Position numbers and translations under genes: made by a program
Assembly (NCBI GenBank): GCA_955652345.1
Contig: CATPBV010000188.1
Coordinates: forward strand, 1 to 19,178
DNA: 19,178 nucleotides
Source: an uncultured Solirubrobacteraceae bacterium
GTDB lineage: Bacteria; Actinomycetota; Thermoleophilia; Solirubrobacterales; Solirubrobacteraceae
Direction of reading: 5' to 3'
The notes under the pieces: generated by a model
Seen by the model: the letters and a program-made list of their open reading frames with translations, nothing else
Database searches by the model: none
Told to the model about the DNA's origin: nothing
Shown here: piece after piece, positions 1 to 6,182 of the stretch
Layout of the letters: every line of letters starts with the position of its first letter
Numbering within the stretch: position 1 is the first letter of the stretch

Positions 1-1406
1 GCCTCGAGCGCGGCCCCTGTCCCCGGGCCGGGCCGCAATGGCTTACGCAGGTCGAGCCCCCGAGCCGCGCACACGAGCTCGACTGCAAGGATCCTCGCTA
101 GGTTCGCGACCACCGCCCTGAGCTTGCGGGCCGCGCCCCACCCCATCGACACGTGGTCCTCCTGCATCGCGCTCGTCGGCAGCGAGTCGACGCTCGCCGG
201 AGCCGCCAGGCGACGGTTCTCGGCGACCATCGCCGCCTGCGCGTAGTGGGCGAGCATCATTCCCGAGTTGACACCGGGATCCGGGCTGAGGAACGCCGGA
301 AGCCCGTGCGACCTTGCCACATCGAGCAGGCGATCGGTTCGCCGTTCGGCGATCGCCCCGACCTCGGCGGTTGCGATCGCCAGGAAGTCGCAGGCGAATC
401 CGACGGGGGCTCCGTGGAAGTTGCCGCACGACTCGACGCGGCCGTCCGGGAGGACCATCGGATTGTCGATCGCCGAGCGCAGCTCCACCGCGGCCACGCG
501 GACCGCGTGCGCGAGCGTGTCGCGCGCGGCGCCCGCCACCTGGGGAGCGCATCGCAGCGAGTAGGCGTCCTGGACTCGGGGGTCGCCCTCGCGATGGCTC
601 GCAACGATCTCGGATCCGGCCAGGAGCGTACGCAGGTTCGCGGCGCTTGCCGCCTGGCCGGGCTGGGGGCGGAGGTCGATCAGCTCCGCGGCGAACGCCC
701 GGTCGGTCCCGAGCAGCGCCTCCACCGACATCGCGGCGGTGACGTCAGCCACGCACAGCAGCCGCCCCAGGTCGTGGTTCGCCAGGACCAGCATCGCGAG
801 GATCCCATCGGTGCCGTTGATCAGCGCAAGCCCCTCCTTCGGGCCCAGGCGAACCGGCTCTATGCCGGCGTCGCTCAGCGCACGTGCCGCCGGCTGCAGG
901 GTGCCGTCAGGCGCCAGCACCTCGCCCTCTCCGATCAACGCGAGCGCGCAGTGCGCGAGCGGCGCCAGATCGCCGCTTGCCCCAAGCGAGCCGTGCTCGG
1001 GCACCACGGGCGTGATTCCCGAGGTCAGCATCGCCAGCATCGTCTCGGCGACGATTGGCCGCGCGCCGGAGAAGCCCATCGCCAGGCTTCGCGCCCGCAG
1101 CAGCATCATCGCCCGCACTACCTCGCGCTCCACCGGGGGCCCCATGCCCGCCGCGTGGGAGCGGATCAGCGCCTCCTGGAGCCGCTCCCGATCCTCGGCC
1201 GGGATCCTGACCATTGCCAGGGAGCCAAAGCCGGTCGAGACGCCATACGCGGGCTCCTTCGAATCGGCCAGCTCCCGGACGACCGCCGCGCTTCGCTCCA
1301 TCCTCTCCCCTGCCCCTGCGCTCAGCCGCACCTCGGCGCCGGTGCGGGCTACCGCGAGCACATCCTCTGGCGCGATGCCGTCCGGTCCGACCTGCACCTC
1401 AGTCAT
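1..1406 (-). CDS. hutH: Histidine ammonia-lyase, C-terminus cut by window edge
   Basis: This enzyme removes ammonia from L-histidine to give urocanate, the first step of cytoplasmic histidine breakdown. The visible 468 codons carry the Ala-Ser-Gly triad (residues 143-145, bases 972-980, context GSLGASGDLAPL), which in this family cyclises into the MIO electrophile. They also carry the YGVSTGFG loop with Tyr54 and the Ser83-His84 pair (context IRSHAAG). A Ser-His pair at this site is typical of histidine lyases, while tyrosine and phenylalanine lyases usually differ there. The motif numbering is within one residue of the well-studied Pseudomonas enzyme. Usual length is about 500-510 residues, so roughly 40 C-terminal residues lie outside. 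The ATG at 1404-1406 overlaps the galactokinase stop in ATGACTGA, so translation is probably coupled to galK. No other hut gene is visible. Confidence 0.93.
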   Translation of the reverse strand, partial: MTEVQVGPDGIAPEDVLAVARTGAEVRLSAGAGERMERSAAVVRELADSKEPAYGVSTGFGSLAMVRIPAEDRERLQEALIRSHAAGMGPPVEREVVRAMMLLRARSLAMGFSGARPIVAETMLAMLTSGITPVVPEHGSLGASGDLAPLAHCALALIGEGEVLAPDGTLQPAARALSDAGIEPVRLGPKEGLALINGTDGILAMLVLANHDLGRLLCVADVTAAMSVEALLGTDRAFAAELIDLRPQPGQAASAANLRTLLAGSEIVASHREGDPRVQDAYSLRCAPQVAGAARDTLAHAVRVAAVELRSAIDNPMVLPDGRVESCGNFHGAPVGFACDFLAIATAEVGAIAERRTDRLLDVARSHGLPAFLSPDPGVNSGMMLAHYAQAAMVAENRRLAAPASVDSLPTSAMQEDHVSMGWGAARKLRAVVANLARILAVELVCAARGLDLRKPLRPGPGTGAALE

Positions 1407-2439
1407 TCGCCAGCACCTCCGCACCGGGGCTGGGGCGAACCTCGATCGCCCCCGCCGGCGGAGTGGCAGTTGGGGGCATCAGCGCGAGCACGCTGCCGCC
1501 GAACCCGCCCCCCATGATCCGGGCGCCGAGCGCACCTGACCGCTTGCATTCCCGTACCGCGTCCTCGACCGCGGGCGTCGAAATCTCATAGTTGTCGCGA
1601 AGACTCTCATGGCAGTCGTCGAGCAGGCGGCCGACCTGCCGGAGGTCGTGCCGCTGAAGCGCGGCGATCGTCTCGTCGACGCGTTCGTTGTCGCCCAGGA
1701 CGTGGCGGACGCGCTGGTTGAGCGGGTCGGGAAGCAGGGCCGCCATCTCCGCGGTCGCGTCGCGCAGGCTGTCGATTCCCAGCTGCACGCAAGCCTCGGC
1801 GCACTCCGCGCGACGTTCGTTGTAGCCGGATGCGGCGATCTCGTGGGCCTCACCCGAGTCGAGGATGATCAGCCTGAACTCACCGAGCTCGAGGGGGACG
1901 GGCTCGACCGACATCGCGCGGAAGTCGATCCGCAGTGCCTTGTCGGGCTCGCCGAACAGCGCCGCCAGCTGGTCGAGTAGGCCGGTCTGGGCTCCAACCC
2001 ACTCGTTCTCGATCCGCGAGCAGATCTTGGCGAGCTCGATTCGCTGCGGCTCGGTTCCGTCGCCGAGCGCGATCAGCGCAAGCGTGAGCGCAACCTCGAG
2101 CGCCGCCGAGGACGACAGACCGCCTCCACGGGGCACGTCGCCGCTGATGTGCAGGTGGGCCCCACGAACGTCGACTCCGGCGCGCCGAAGCTCTGCCACG
2201 GCTCCGCGCACGAACGCCCGCCACCCGTCGGCGGGCTGGGGATCGTCGAGCTCGAAGCTGTCCTCTTCGCCCAGGTCGGCGGCGAGCGCCTCGATCCGGC
2301 GGGCGTCGAGCGCGTCGCCGCGGACCGTCACGCGCTCGCCAATCGCGAATGGCAGCGACAAGCCGTCGTTGTAGTCCGTGTGCTCCCCGATGAGGTTGAC
2401 CCGCCCGGGTCCGAAGGCGGTGACGTGCCGGCTGCGCAA
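1399..2439 (-). CDS. galK: Galactokinase (GHMP kinase family)
   Basis: Galactokinase phosphorylates alpha-D-galactose with ATP to galactose-1-phosphate, the entry step of the Leloir pathway. All three GHMP motifs are visible. With the TTG at 2437-2439 as residue 1, the galactokinase signature GRVNLIGEHTDY is at 12-23, the ATP loop PRGGGLSSSAA at about 103-113, and the C-terminal motif GGGFGG at 310-315. The probable catalytic Asp156 lies in TGLLDQ. This start gives 346 residues, at the short end of the family. I chose it because the signature begins about 10 residues later and a TAGTTT box (2450-2455, minus strand) lies 10 nt upstream, predicting a leader of only 3-4 nt. A GTG at 2491-2493 would give 364 residues. 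The open frame extends further upstream, but that stretch is antisense to the neighbouring small gene. The gene ends inside the hutH start. Confidence 0.9.
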   Translation of the reverse strand: MRSRHVTAFGPGRVNLIGEHTDYNDGLSLPFAIGERVTVRGDALDARRIEALAADLGEEDSFELDDPQPADGWRAFVRGAVAELRRAGVDVRGAHLHISGDVPRGGGLSSSAALEVALTLALIALGDGTEPQRIELAKICSRIENEWVGAQTGLLDQLAALFGEPDKALRIDFRAMSVEPVPLELGEFRLIILDSGEAHEIAASGYNERRAECAEACVQLGIDSLRDATAEMAALLPDPLNQRVRHVLGDNERVDETIAALQRHDLRQVGRLLDDCHESLRDNYEISTPAVEDAVRECKRSGALGARIMGGGFGGSVLALMPPTATPPAGAIEVRPSPGAEVLAND

Positions 2440-2473
2440 GGCCGCGTAGAAACTACTCGGAAACCCAGCCGCG

Positions 2474-2479
2474 TACGAT
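2474..2479 (+). promoter_or_regulatory. Putative leaderless -10 box of the small membrane protein gene
   Basis: TACGAT fits the actinobacterial TANNNT -10 pattern. It is followed by exactly 6 nt and then the GTG start at 2486, so transcription would begin at the start codon itself. No convincing -35 element or Shine-Dalgarno sequence is visible. The inference is strengthened by the same arrangement before three other genes in the window. Confidence 0.5.
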
Positions 2480-2485
2480 TGACCA

Positions 2486-2668
2486 GTGAGCACGGCGCGC
2501 GACAGGATCGCCCACTCCGCGATCTGGGCGCTGGGGGCGCTCTTCGGAGCGATGAGCAGCGTGGCGCTGCTGATCGCGGCGGCGGTTCCGGCCATCCTCG
2601 GGCTGCTCGCCCTGGGCATCGAGCCGATCCGGGCGCTCCTGCGCCGGCTCGGGCGCCCCGCTAGATAG
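2486..2668 (+). CDS. Small single-pass membrane protein, function unknown
   Basis: A 60-residue protein that I do not recognise. It has a short polar N-terminus, a long hydrophobic stretch over about residues 12-45 rich in Ala, Leu and Ile (one long or two short membrane segments), and a basic tail (LLRRLGRPAR). By the positive-inside rule the C-terminus is probably cytoplasmic. The GTG start at 2486 is supported by the TACGAT box 6 nt upstream. The gene lies 46 bp from the galK start, in divergent orientation. Its TAG stop (2666-2668) overlaps the -10 box of the following regulator gene, which hints at a shared locus but separate transcription. It could still be a chance open frame, but the hydrophobic organisation and promoter-like start favour a real gene. 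Confidence 0.55.
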   Translation: MSTARDRIAHSAIWALGALFGAMSSVALLIAAAVPAILGLLALGIEPIRALLRRLGRPAR

Positions 2669-2671
2669 GGT
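2666..2671 (+). promoter_or_regulatory. Putative leaderless -10 box of the XRE regulator
   Basis: TAGGGT fits TANNNT and is followed by 6 nt (GCATGC) and the ATG at 2678. There is no Shine-Dalgarno sequence before that ATG, which agrees with a leaderless transcript. The first three bases of the box are also the TAG stop of the upstream small gene. Confidence 0.5.
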
Positions 2672-2677
2672 GCATGC

Positions 2678-3049
2678 ATGTCGAAGCGCCCCGCCTCCAC
2701 TCTTGGCGAGATCATCCGCCAGCAGCGAGAGCTCGCTGAGATGTCGATGCGCCAGTTCGCGCAGATTGCCGGGATCTCGAACCCATATCTGTCGCAGATC
2801 GAGCGCGGGCTGCGTGCCCCCTCGCAGCAGGTGCTCGACGGCATCGCCAGGGCGCTCAAGGTGTCCGCCGATGCTCTATACGAGCAGGCGGGCATGTCGC
2901 CCCCGGGGGATGAGCAGCCGCTCGACAGCGCGGTGCTCGACGCGATCGCCGCTGACCCGCGCCTGAGCGCCCGCCAGAAGGCGACCCTGCGGGAGGTCTA
3001 CGAGGCGTTCGTAGCGGGCGGCCCGGCCGGCCGCAGGCCGTCGCGGTGA
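2678..3049 (+). CDS. XRE-family helix-turn-helix transcriptional regulator
   Basis: A 123-residue DNA-binding regulator. Residues 9-66 form a Cro/C1-type helix-turn-helix domain: LGEIIRQQRE, then MSMRQFAQIAGIS, then the recognition helix region NPYLSQIERG, ending in a conserved LDGIARALKVSADALY. After a linker, a short C-terminal helix (about 83-115, LDAIAADPRLSARQKATL) may mediate dimerisation. There is no ligand-binding or enzyme domain. The gene overlaps bdhA by 4 nt (GTGA), so the two are probably one transcript. Its position beside 3-hydroxybutyrate and PHA genes suggests that it controls PHA metabolism. A natural target to test is the symmetrical site before the phasin gene at 5767-5803. 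That link is inference; the sequence shows only the fold and the neighbourhood. Confidence 0.88.
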   Translation: MSKRPASTLGEIIRQQRELAEMSMRQFAQIAGISNPYLSQIERGLRAPSQQVLDGIARALKVSADALYEQAGMSPPGDEQPLDSAVLDAIAADPRLSARQKATLREVYEAFVAGGPAGRRPSR

Positions 3050-3798
3050 GCGGCGAGCTCGCCGGCAGAGCCGCGCTCGTCACAGGCGCCGCCAGTGGGA
3101 TCGGCAGGGCGGTCGCCGCGCGGCTGCTGGATGGCGGGATGGAGGTGCTGTCAGTCGATCTGCGTCCTGATCAGGGCGGGCCCGGCGTACCGCATCAGGC
3201 CGACCTCACCAGTCCGGAGGCGAACGAGCGCGCCGTGGCGGCCGCGCTCGAGCGCTTCGGCCGTCTCGACGTCGTTGTCGCGAACGCCGGGGTGCAGCAC
3301 GTGGCTCCGATCGAGGAGTTTCCGCTCGAGCGCTGGCAGACGATCGTCTCGCTGCTGCTGACGAGCCCCTTCCTGCTCGCCAAGCATGCCTGGCCGGCGT
3401 TGCGAGCGTCAGGCCACGGCCGGTTCGTCGCGATCGCCTCCGTGCACGGCCTCGTCGCCTCGCCGTTCAAGGCCGCCTACGTGTCCGCCAAGCACGGGGT
3501 GCTCGGGCTGGTCAAGACGCTCGCGCTCGAGGGGGCGAGCGAAGGGATCACAGCGACCGCCGTGTGCCCGGCATATGTCCGGACGCCCCTCGTCGAGAAG
3601 CAGATCGCCGACCAGGCGAAAGCCCACAAGCTCCCCGAGGAGCAGGTGCTGGAGCAGGTCATCCTCGCCCCCCACGCGGTCAAGGAGCTGATCGAGCCTT
3701 CCGAGGTGGCCGAGGTCGTGGCGTTCCTGGCCGGCCCGGCCGGACGGGCGTTCACCGGCGTGCCGGTGACGATGGACCAGGGCTGGACCGCTCGTTAG
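3046..3798 (+). CDS. bdhA: 3-hydroxybutyrate dehydrogenase (short-chain dehydrogenase)
   Basis: This 250-residue short-chain dehydrogenase most likely interconverts (R)-3-hydroxybutyrate and acetoacetate with NAD, the step after PHA breakdown to monomer. The nucleotide-binding motif TGAASGIG is at 13-20. NAG is at 80-82, Ser132 sits in AIASVHG, and the catalytic YxxxK is Tyr145-Lys149 in AYVSAKHG. Several segments are characteristic of 3-hydroxybutyrate dehydrogenases rather than SDRs in general: NAGVQHVAPIEEFP, HGLVASPFKAAY, CPAYVRTPLVEKQI and PEEQVL. The C-terminal GRAFTGVPVTMDQGW is the usual SDR end. The GTG start overlaps the regulator's stop in GTGA. The TAG stop shares three bases with the TAA of the GNAT remnant on the other strand. 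The PHA-synthase-like gene nearby supports the assignment. Confidence 0.87.
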   Translation: MSGELAGRAALVTGAASGIGRAVAARLLDGGMEVLSVDLRPDQGGPGVPHQADLTSPEANERAVAAALERFGRLDVVVANAGVQHVAPIEEFPLERWQTIVSLLLTSPFLLAKHAWPALRASGHGRFVAIASVHGLVASPFKAAYVSAKHGVLGLVKTLALEGASEGITATAVCPAYVRTPLVEKQIADQAKAHKLPEEQVLEQVILAPHAVKELIEPSEVAEVVAFLAGPAGRAFTGVPVTMDQGWTAR

Positions 3799-4122
3799 CC
3801 CGTCGCTGCGCGGCGAGTACCGGCGAGCGCTGCCACTAGGAGTGCACATGGGTTGCCCGGTTGCCAGCCGGGAAGCGGCTCGATCGTGTCGAACTGGACG
3901 AACCCGCGGGCAAGCCAGGCGCTGCCGCGAGGGCCCGCGACGCTCGACGATGACGAAGCCAACGACCGTCGCATCGCCATGTTCGAGCACCCAGCCTTGG
4001 TGCCGAGCGAGATCGCGAGGGACCTGATCGGGAACGTCATCGGTGAAGTAGTCCGGGTGGCCAGCGACGATCTTGACGCACTCTGAGGCGTCGCCTGCGC
4101 GCGCCCGGCGCACGCGGGTCAT
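3795..4122 (-). pseudogene. GNAT acetyltransferase broken by internal deletion and frameshift
   Basis: Two fragments of one N-acetyltransferase lie in different frames. From the ATG at 4120-4122 the first encodes a GNAT N-terminal half (TRVRRARAGDASECVKIV, later GDATVVGFVIVERRG). About 60 bases after that strand, sense switches to another frame that encodes a typical C-terminal end: GFVQFDTIEPLPGWQPGNPC followed by ALLVAALAG, stopping at 3795-3797. From family knowledge, the piece between them should hold the acetyl-CoA loop (Q/RxxGxG/A) and about 50 residues. It is absent, with the junction near 3905-3935. The remaining 328 nt is not a multiple of three. The reading is therefore a deletion that also shifted the frame, leaving no functional enzyme. 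It lies 34 nt after the PHA-synthase-like gene in the same direction and may have been the last gene of that operon. A single sequencing error cannot explain the missing core. Confidence 0.72.
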
Positions 4123-4156
4123 CGCGACCGCGTCCGGTCGACCCGTTCGCAGCGAC

Positions 4157-5464
4157 TCATGCCGGCCGGCGGTCAACCCCTGGGCCGCGGCGCGGTCGCT
4201 TCCGACCCGTCGAGTGCCGCAGCACCTCGGCCAGCAGCGGCGGCCAGTGCTCGCGCAGCGCTTCGCGGCCCATGAACAGGCCGAGATGGCCGCCGGTCGA
4301 CAGATAGCGGCTCACCAGCGCTGGCGGCGTGGAGGCATATGAAGCCAGCGCGAAGACCTGATCGGGGGGCGTTATGTGATCGGTGGCGCCCCCCAGCAGC
4401 GCGAGCGGCATGCCGATGCGCGCGAGGTCGACGCGTTCGTCTCGAACCTCCAGCTCGCCCTTGACCAGTTCGTTAGCGCAGAACAGATGTCGCACGACCC
4501 ACAGATAGAAGTCCCCCGGAATGTCCTGGGTGTGCTTGAACCAATCCTCGAACTCCCGGTAGCGACCAACCTGCCGCGGGTCGTCGAGGTTGAGGAGCAG
4601 TTCGACCTGCCGCGAGATCTCGGCACCAGGCTGGATCAAGAGGAACCCCGCCAGCATGTGCCGACCCCGAAGGACGCCGCGACCCGCGGCCACCAGCCCC
4701 TCATAGAAGCGGATGTCGCCAGCGGGCGCGAGGTATGACATCACCTCTCGGATCACCGGCTCGCCGGCGTGGAAGTCGATCGGAGCCCCCGCGAGCGTCA
4801 GCGTGTTGACTCGCTCGGGGCGCAGGGCGGCGTAGATCGTGGCCAGCCACCCGCCCTGGCAGTCGCCGATCAGGTTGACGACGCCGCCGCAGTGGTCGAC
4901 TGCAAGGTCGAGCACATCGAGGTAGTCATCGATCGAGGTGTCGGCGGTCTCGACGGTGGCGCCGATCCAGTCGAGCGACAGCGCGTGCTCGAGCCCGCTC
5001 GCCACGATCGTCTGCATCTGGCTCTGCTCTCCTGAGTAGTCGACGATGCACGAGTCGTGGCCAGCCTGGGGAGGCACCACCAGGGTCGGCACGACCGCGG
5101 AGGAGTGCGGCACCGAGAAGTCCCGGAGCCGGGCGATCGGCGTCTCGAACACCGTTTCGTGCGGAGTGGCCCAGCCAGGCGCGCGCCGAGTGCTTGTCAG
5201 CTCCAGCCAGCGGACGACGTCGAAGGCCCACGGGCCCGCCCTGACCGTCGCAGCGAGAACCTCGCTCGCGCCGGCAACCATTGCGTCAGCGCCGTCCAGC
5301 CAGCTTCCCAGAAAGCCGGACGGGACCGCTGGCAGCGGGAACCTCGGGGAGTGTGCGATCGACGTCAAAACCAGAAGAGCACCGGCGCCGAGCGCCGATG
5401 CTCTCCAATTCTGCCCGCTACCGCGGACGGATGCGCCAGAAGCCGGTGTAGCCGGCTGCCGCAT
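4157..5464 (-). CDS. PHA-synthase-like alpha/beta hydrolase with Cys-Asp-His triad
   Basis: A 435-residue alpha/beta-hydrolase of the PHA synthase type. The nucleophile elbow is GDCQGG with Cys202, where PHA synthases have GxCxG. The other triad members are Asp362 (GGATDHITPP) and His393 (STGGHLGLF), in the spacing expected for PhaC enzymes. PHA synthases polymerise 3-hydroxyacyl-CoA on the surface of cytoplasmic granules; related Cys enzymes depolymerise PHA, so the direction of the reaction is not fixed by sequence alone. The GDCQGGW context also resembles less-studied PhaC relatives. Residues 23-50 are fairly hydrophobic and could aid granule or membrane contact. The ATG (5462-5464) is 4 nt after the phasin stop, so the genes are probably translated together. 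No PhaE or PhaR subunit is visible. I would name it phaC-like rather than phaC. Confidence 0.75.
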   Translation of the reverse strand: MRQPATPASGASVRGSGQNWRASALGAGALLVLTSIAHSPRFPLPAVPSGFLGSWLDGADAMVAGASEVLAATVRAGPWAFDVVRWLELTSTRRAPGWATPHETVFETPIARLRDFSVPHSSAVVPTLVVPPQAGHDSCIVDYSGEQSQMQTIVASGLEHALSLDWIGATVETADTSIDDYLDVLDLAVDHCGGVVNLIGDCQGGWLATIYAALRPERVNTLTLAGAPIDFHAGEPVIREVMSYLAPAGDIRFYEGLVAAGRGVLRGRHMLAGFLLIQPGAEISRQVELLLNLDDPRQVGRYREFEDWFKHTQDIPGDFYLWVVRHLFCANELVKGELEVRDERVDLARIGMPLALLGGATDHITPPDQVFALASYASTPPALVSRYLSTGGHLGLFMGREALREHWPPLLAEVLRHSTGRKRPRRGPGVDRRPA

Positions 5465-5468
5465 GCTG

Positions 5469-5735
5469 CTATTTCAGCAGGGTACGCGCGACCGAGGTGT
5501 ACGAAGTCGCGACCTCGCGGGTCACGTCGGCCTGCGCCTCGATGATGCTGTGCAGCCACTCCTGCTTGGTCATGCCCGCCAGCTTCAGCTCGAGGTCAAC
5601 GGTGCGGTCGACGGCCTTCTCGTAGGCGTCGAGGTACAGATTGCCGGCCTTGCGAGCGGTGGCGAGGAACTGGTCATTGAGCTCCTTCACCTGGTCAAAG
5701 GCCGTATCGATCTTTGGGGTGGTCGTGTCTGTCAT
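5469..5735 (-). CDS. Small phasin-like PHA granule protein
   Basis: An 88-residue, Cys-free and almost entirely helical protein (DQVKELNDQFLATARKAGNL, later AVDRTVDLELKLAGM). It has no signal peptide or membrane segment. This amphipathic-helix pattern, the N-terminal region that pairs charged residues with aromatic and aliphatic ones, and its place directly before the PHA-synthase-like gene point to a phasin. Phasins coat PHA granules and control their number and size. It is shorter than typical phasins (usually over 100 residues), so a different structural role in the same complex is possible. The start is well supported: AGGAG lies 5 nt before the ATG at 5733-5735. A TATAAA box and a long symmetrical operator-like sequence lie just upstream, so this gene probably leads the operon and is regulated. 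Confidence 0.62.
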   Translation of the reverse strand: MTDTTTPKIDTAFDQVKELNDQFLATARKAGNLYLDAYEKAVDRTVDLELKLAGMTKQEWLHSIIEAQADVTREVATSYTSVARTLLK

Positions 5736-5740
5736 ATCAA

Positions 5741-5757
5741 CTCCTGGGTCGTTTATA
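5741..5757 (-). promoter_or_regulatory. Phasin promoter -10 box and ribosome binding site
   Basis: On the minus strand, TATAAA (5752-5757) would start transcription near 5745. This leaves a leader of about 10 nt that begins almost at the AGGAG ribosome binding site (5741-5745). The -35 position falls inside the operator-like repeat and is a poor match to TTGACA, as expected of an activator- or repressor-controlled promoter. Confidence 0.5.
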
Positions 5758-5766
5758 CGAGCTACT

Positions 5767-5803
5767 GCTAGCAGATTAGCAGCTAGCGAGCTAATTTGCT
5801 AGC
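5767..5803. promoter_or_regulatory. Symmetrical operator-like site upstream of the phasin gene
   Basis: GCTAGCAGATTAGC (5767-5780) and GCTAATTTGCTAGC (5790-5803) are inverted copies of one 14-bp sequence with a single mismatch. They are separated by a 9-bp spacer that itself contains GCTAGC. The block is much richer in A+T than its surroundings. It overlaps the -35 region of the phasin promoter and begins 32 bp before the start codon. This is the classic layout of a dimer or tetramer binding site. The protein that binds is unknown; the nearby XRE regulator is one candidate. Confidence 0.6.
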
Positions 5804-5825
5804 GCCCGTTCGCCAGATGTAATGA

Positions 5826-6167
5826 ATCGGGGCCGACGCTTCCGCTTGGGAGCCGCCGGTCGGGATGAGCGCCGAGCTCAAGATCATCGCGATGATCGAC
5901 CAGCTGCCCACCGCCCAGCCCGGCGCGTTGAGCTGTCCCGGAATGTTCTCCGGCACCCCCGTGGTCACATTCAGGTTCCTCGCCCGTTCTGATGGCCCAG
6001 CGCTCGCAGCTGCCAGCGAGTTTGCCGACGTGTCCGAGCCCACCACTCCGTGCGACCCCCTGAGCTTCAGCATCCGCGGGAAGAGCCAGACTCCGCTTCT
6101 CCGCGGAGCAGCGTTCCTCCATCGCGTGCAACGCCTCCTCGGCGTCAAGCTCGCGAGTTTGCCCTGA
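5826..6167 (+). pseudogene. 5'-truncated remnant of a probable secreted protein
   Basis: An open frame from the stop at 5823-5825 to the TGA at 6165-6167. The first ATG (5865) gives 100 residues. The stretch IDQLPTAQPGALSCP, then PVVTFRFLA, then SFSIRG, then FLHRVQRLLGVKL has the look of a small actinobacterial extracytoplasmic domain that I have seen in hypothetical secreted proteins. In these a PG..SCP segment precedes a beta strand and a later Cys. No signal peptide or ribosome binding site is present, and the N-terminal part seems lost. I read it as a decayed gene, but an intact short protein cannot be excluded. It lies tail-to-tail with threonine aldolase and its 5' side abuts the phasin operator. 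The function is not known. Confidence 0.38.
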
Positions 6168-6182
6168 TCGGTCGCGATCAGG

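Noticed and set aside
1..1406. Tyrosine or phenylalanine ammonia-lyase instead of histidine ammonia-lyase
   Set aside because: The Ser83-His84 selectivity pair and the YGVSTGFG loop fit histidine lyases. Aromatic lyases usually have other residues at this site.
153..1517. A 454-codon plus-strand open frame at the left edge
   Set aside because: It lies antisense to hutH, is Arg-rich without conserved motifs, and runs across the hutH-galK junction. The minus strand shows the true MIO lyase sequence.
2440..2895. Long N-terminal extension of galK up to 2895
   Set aside because: It would run antisense through the small membrane gene and the XRE helix-turn-helix; galactokinases begin only shortly before the GRVNLIGEH signature.
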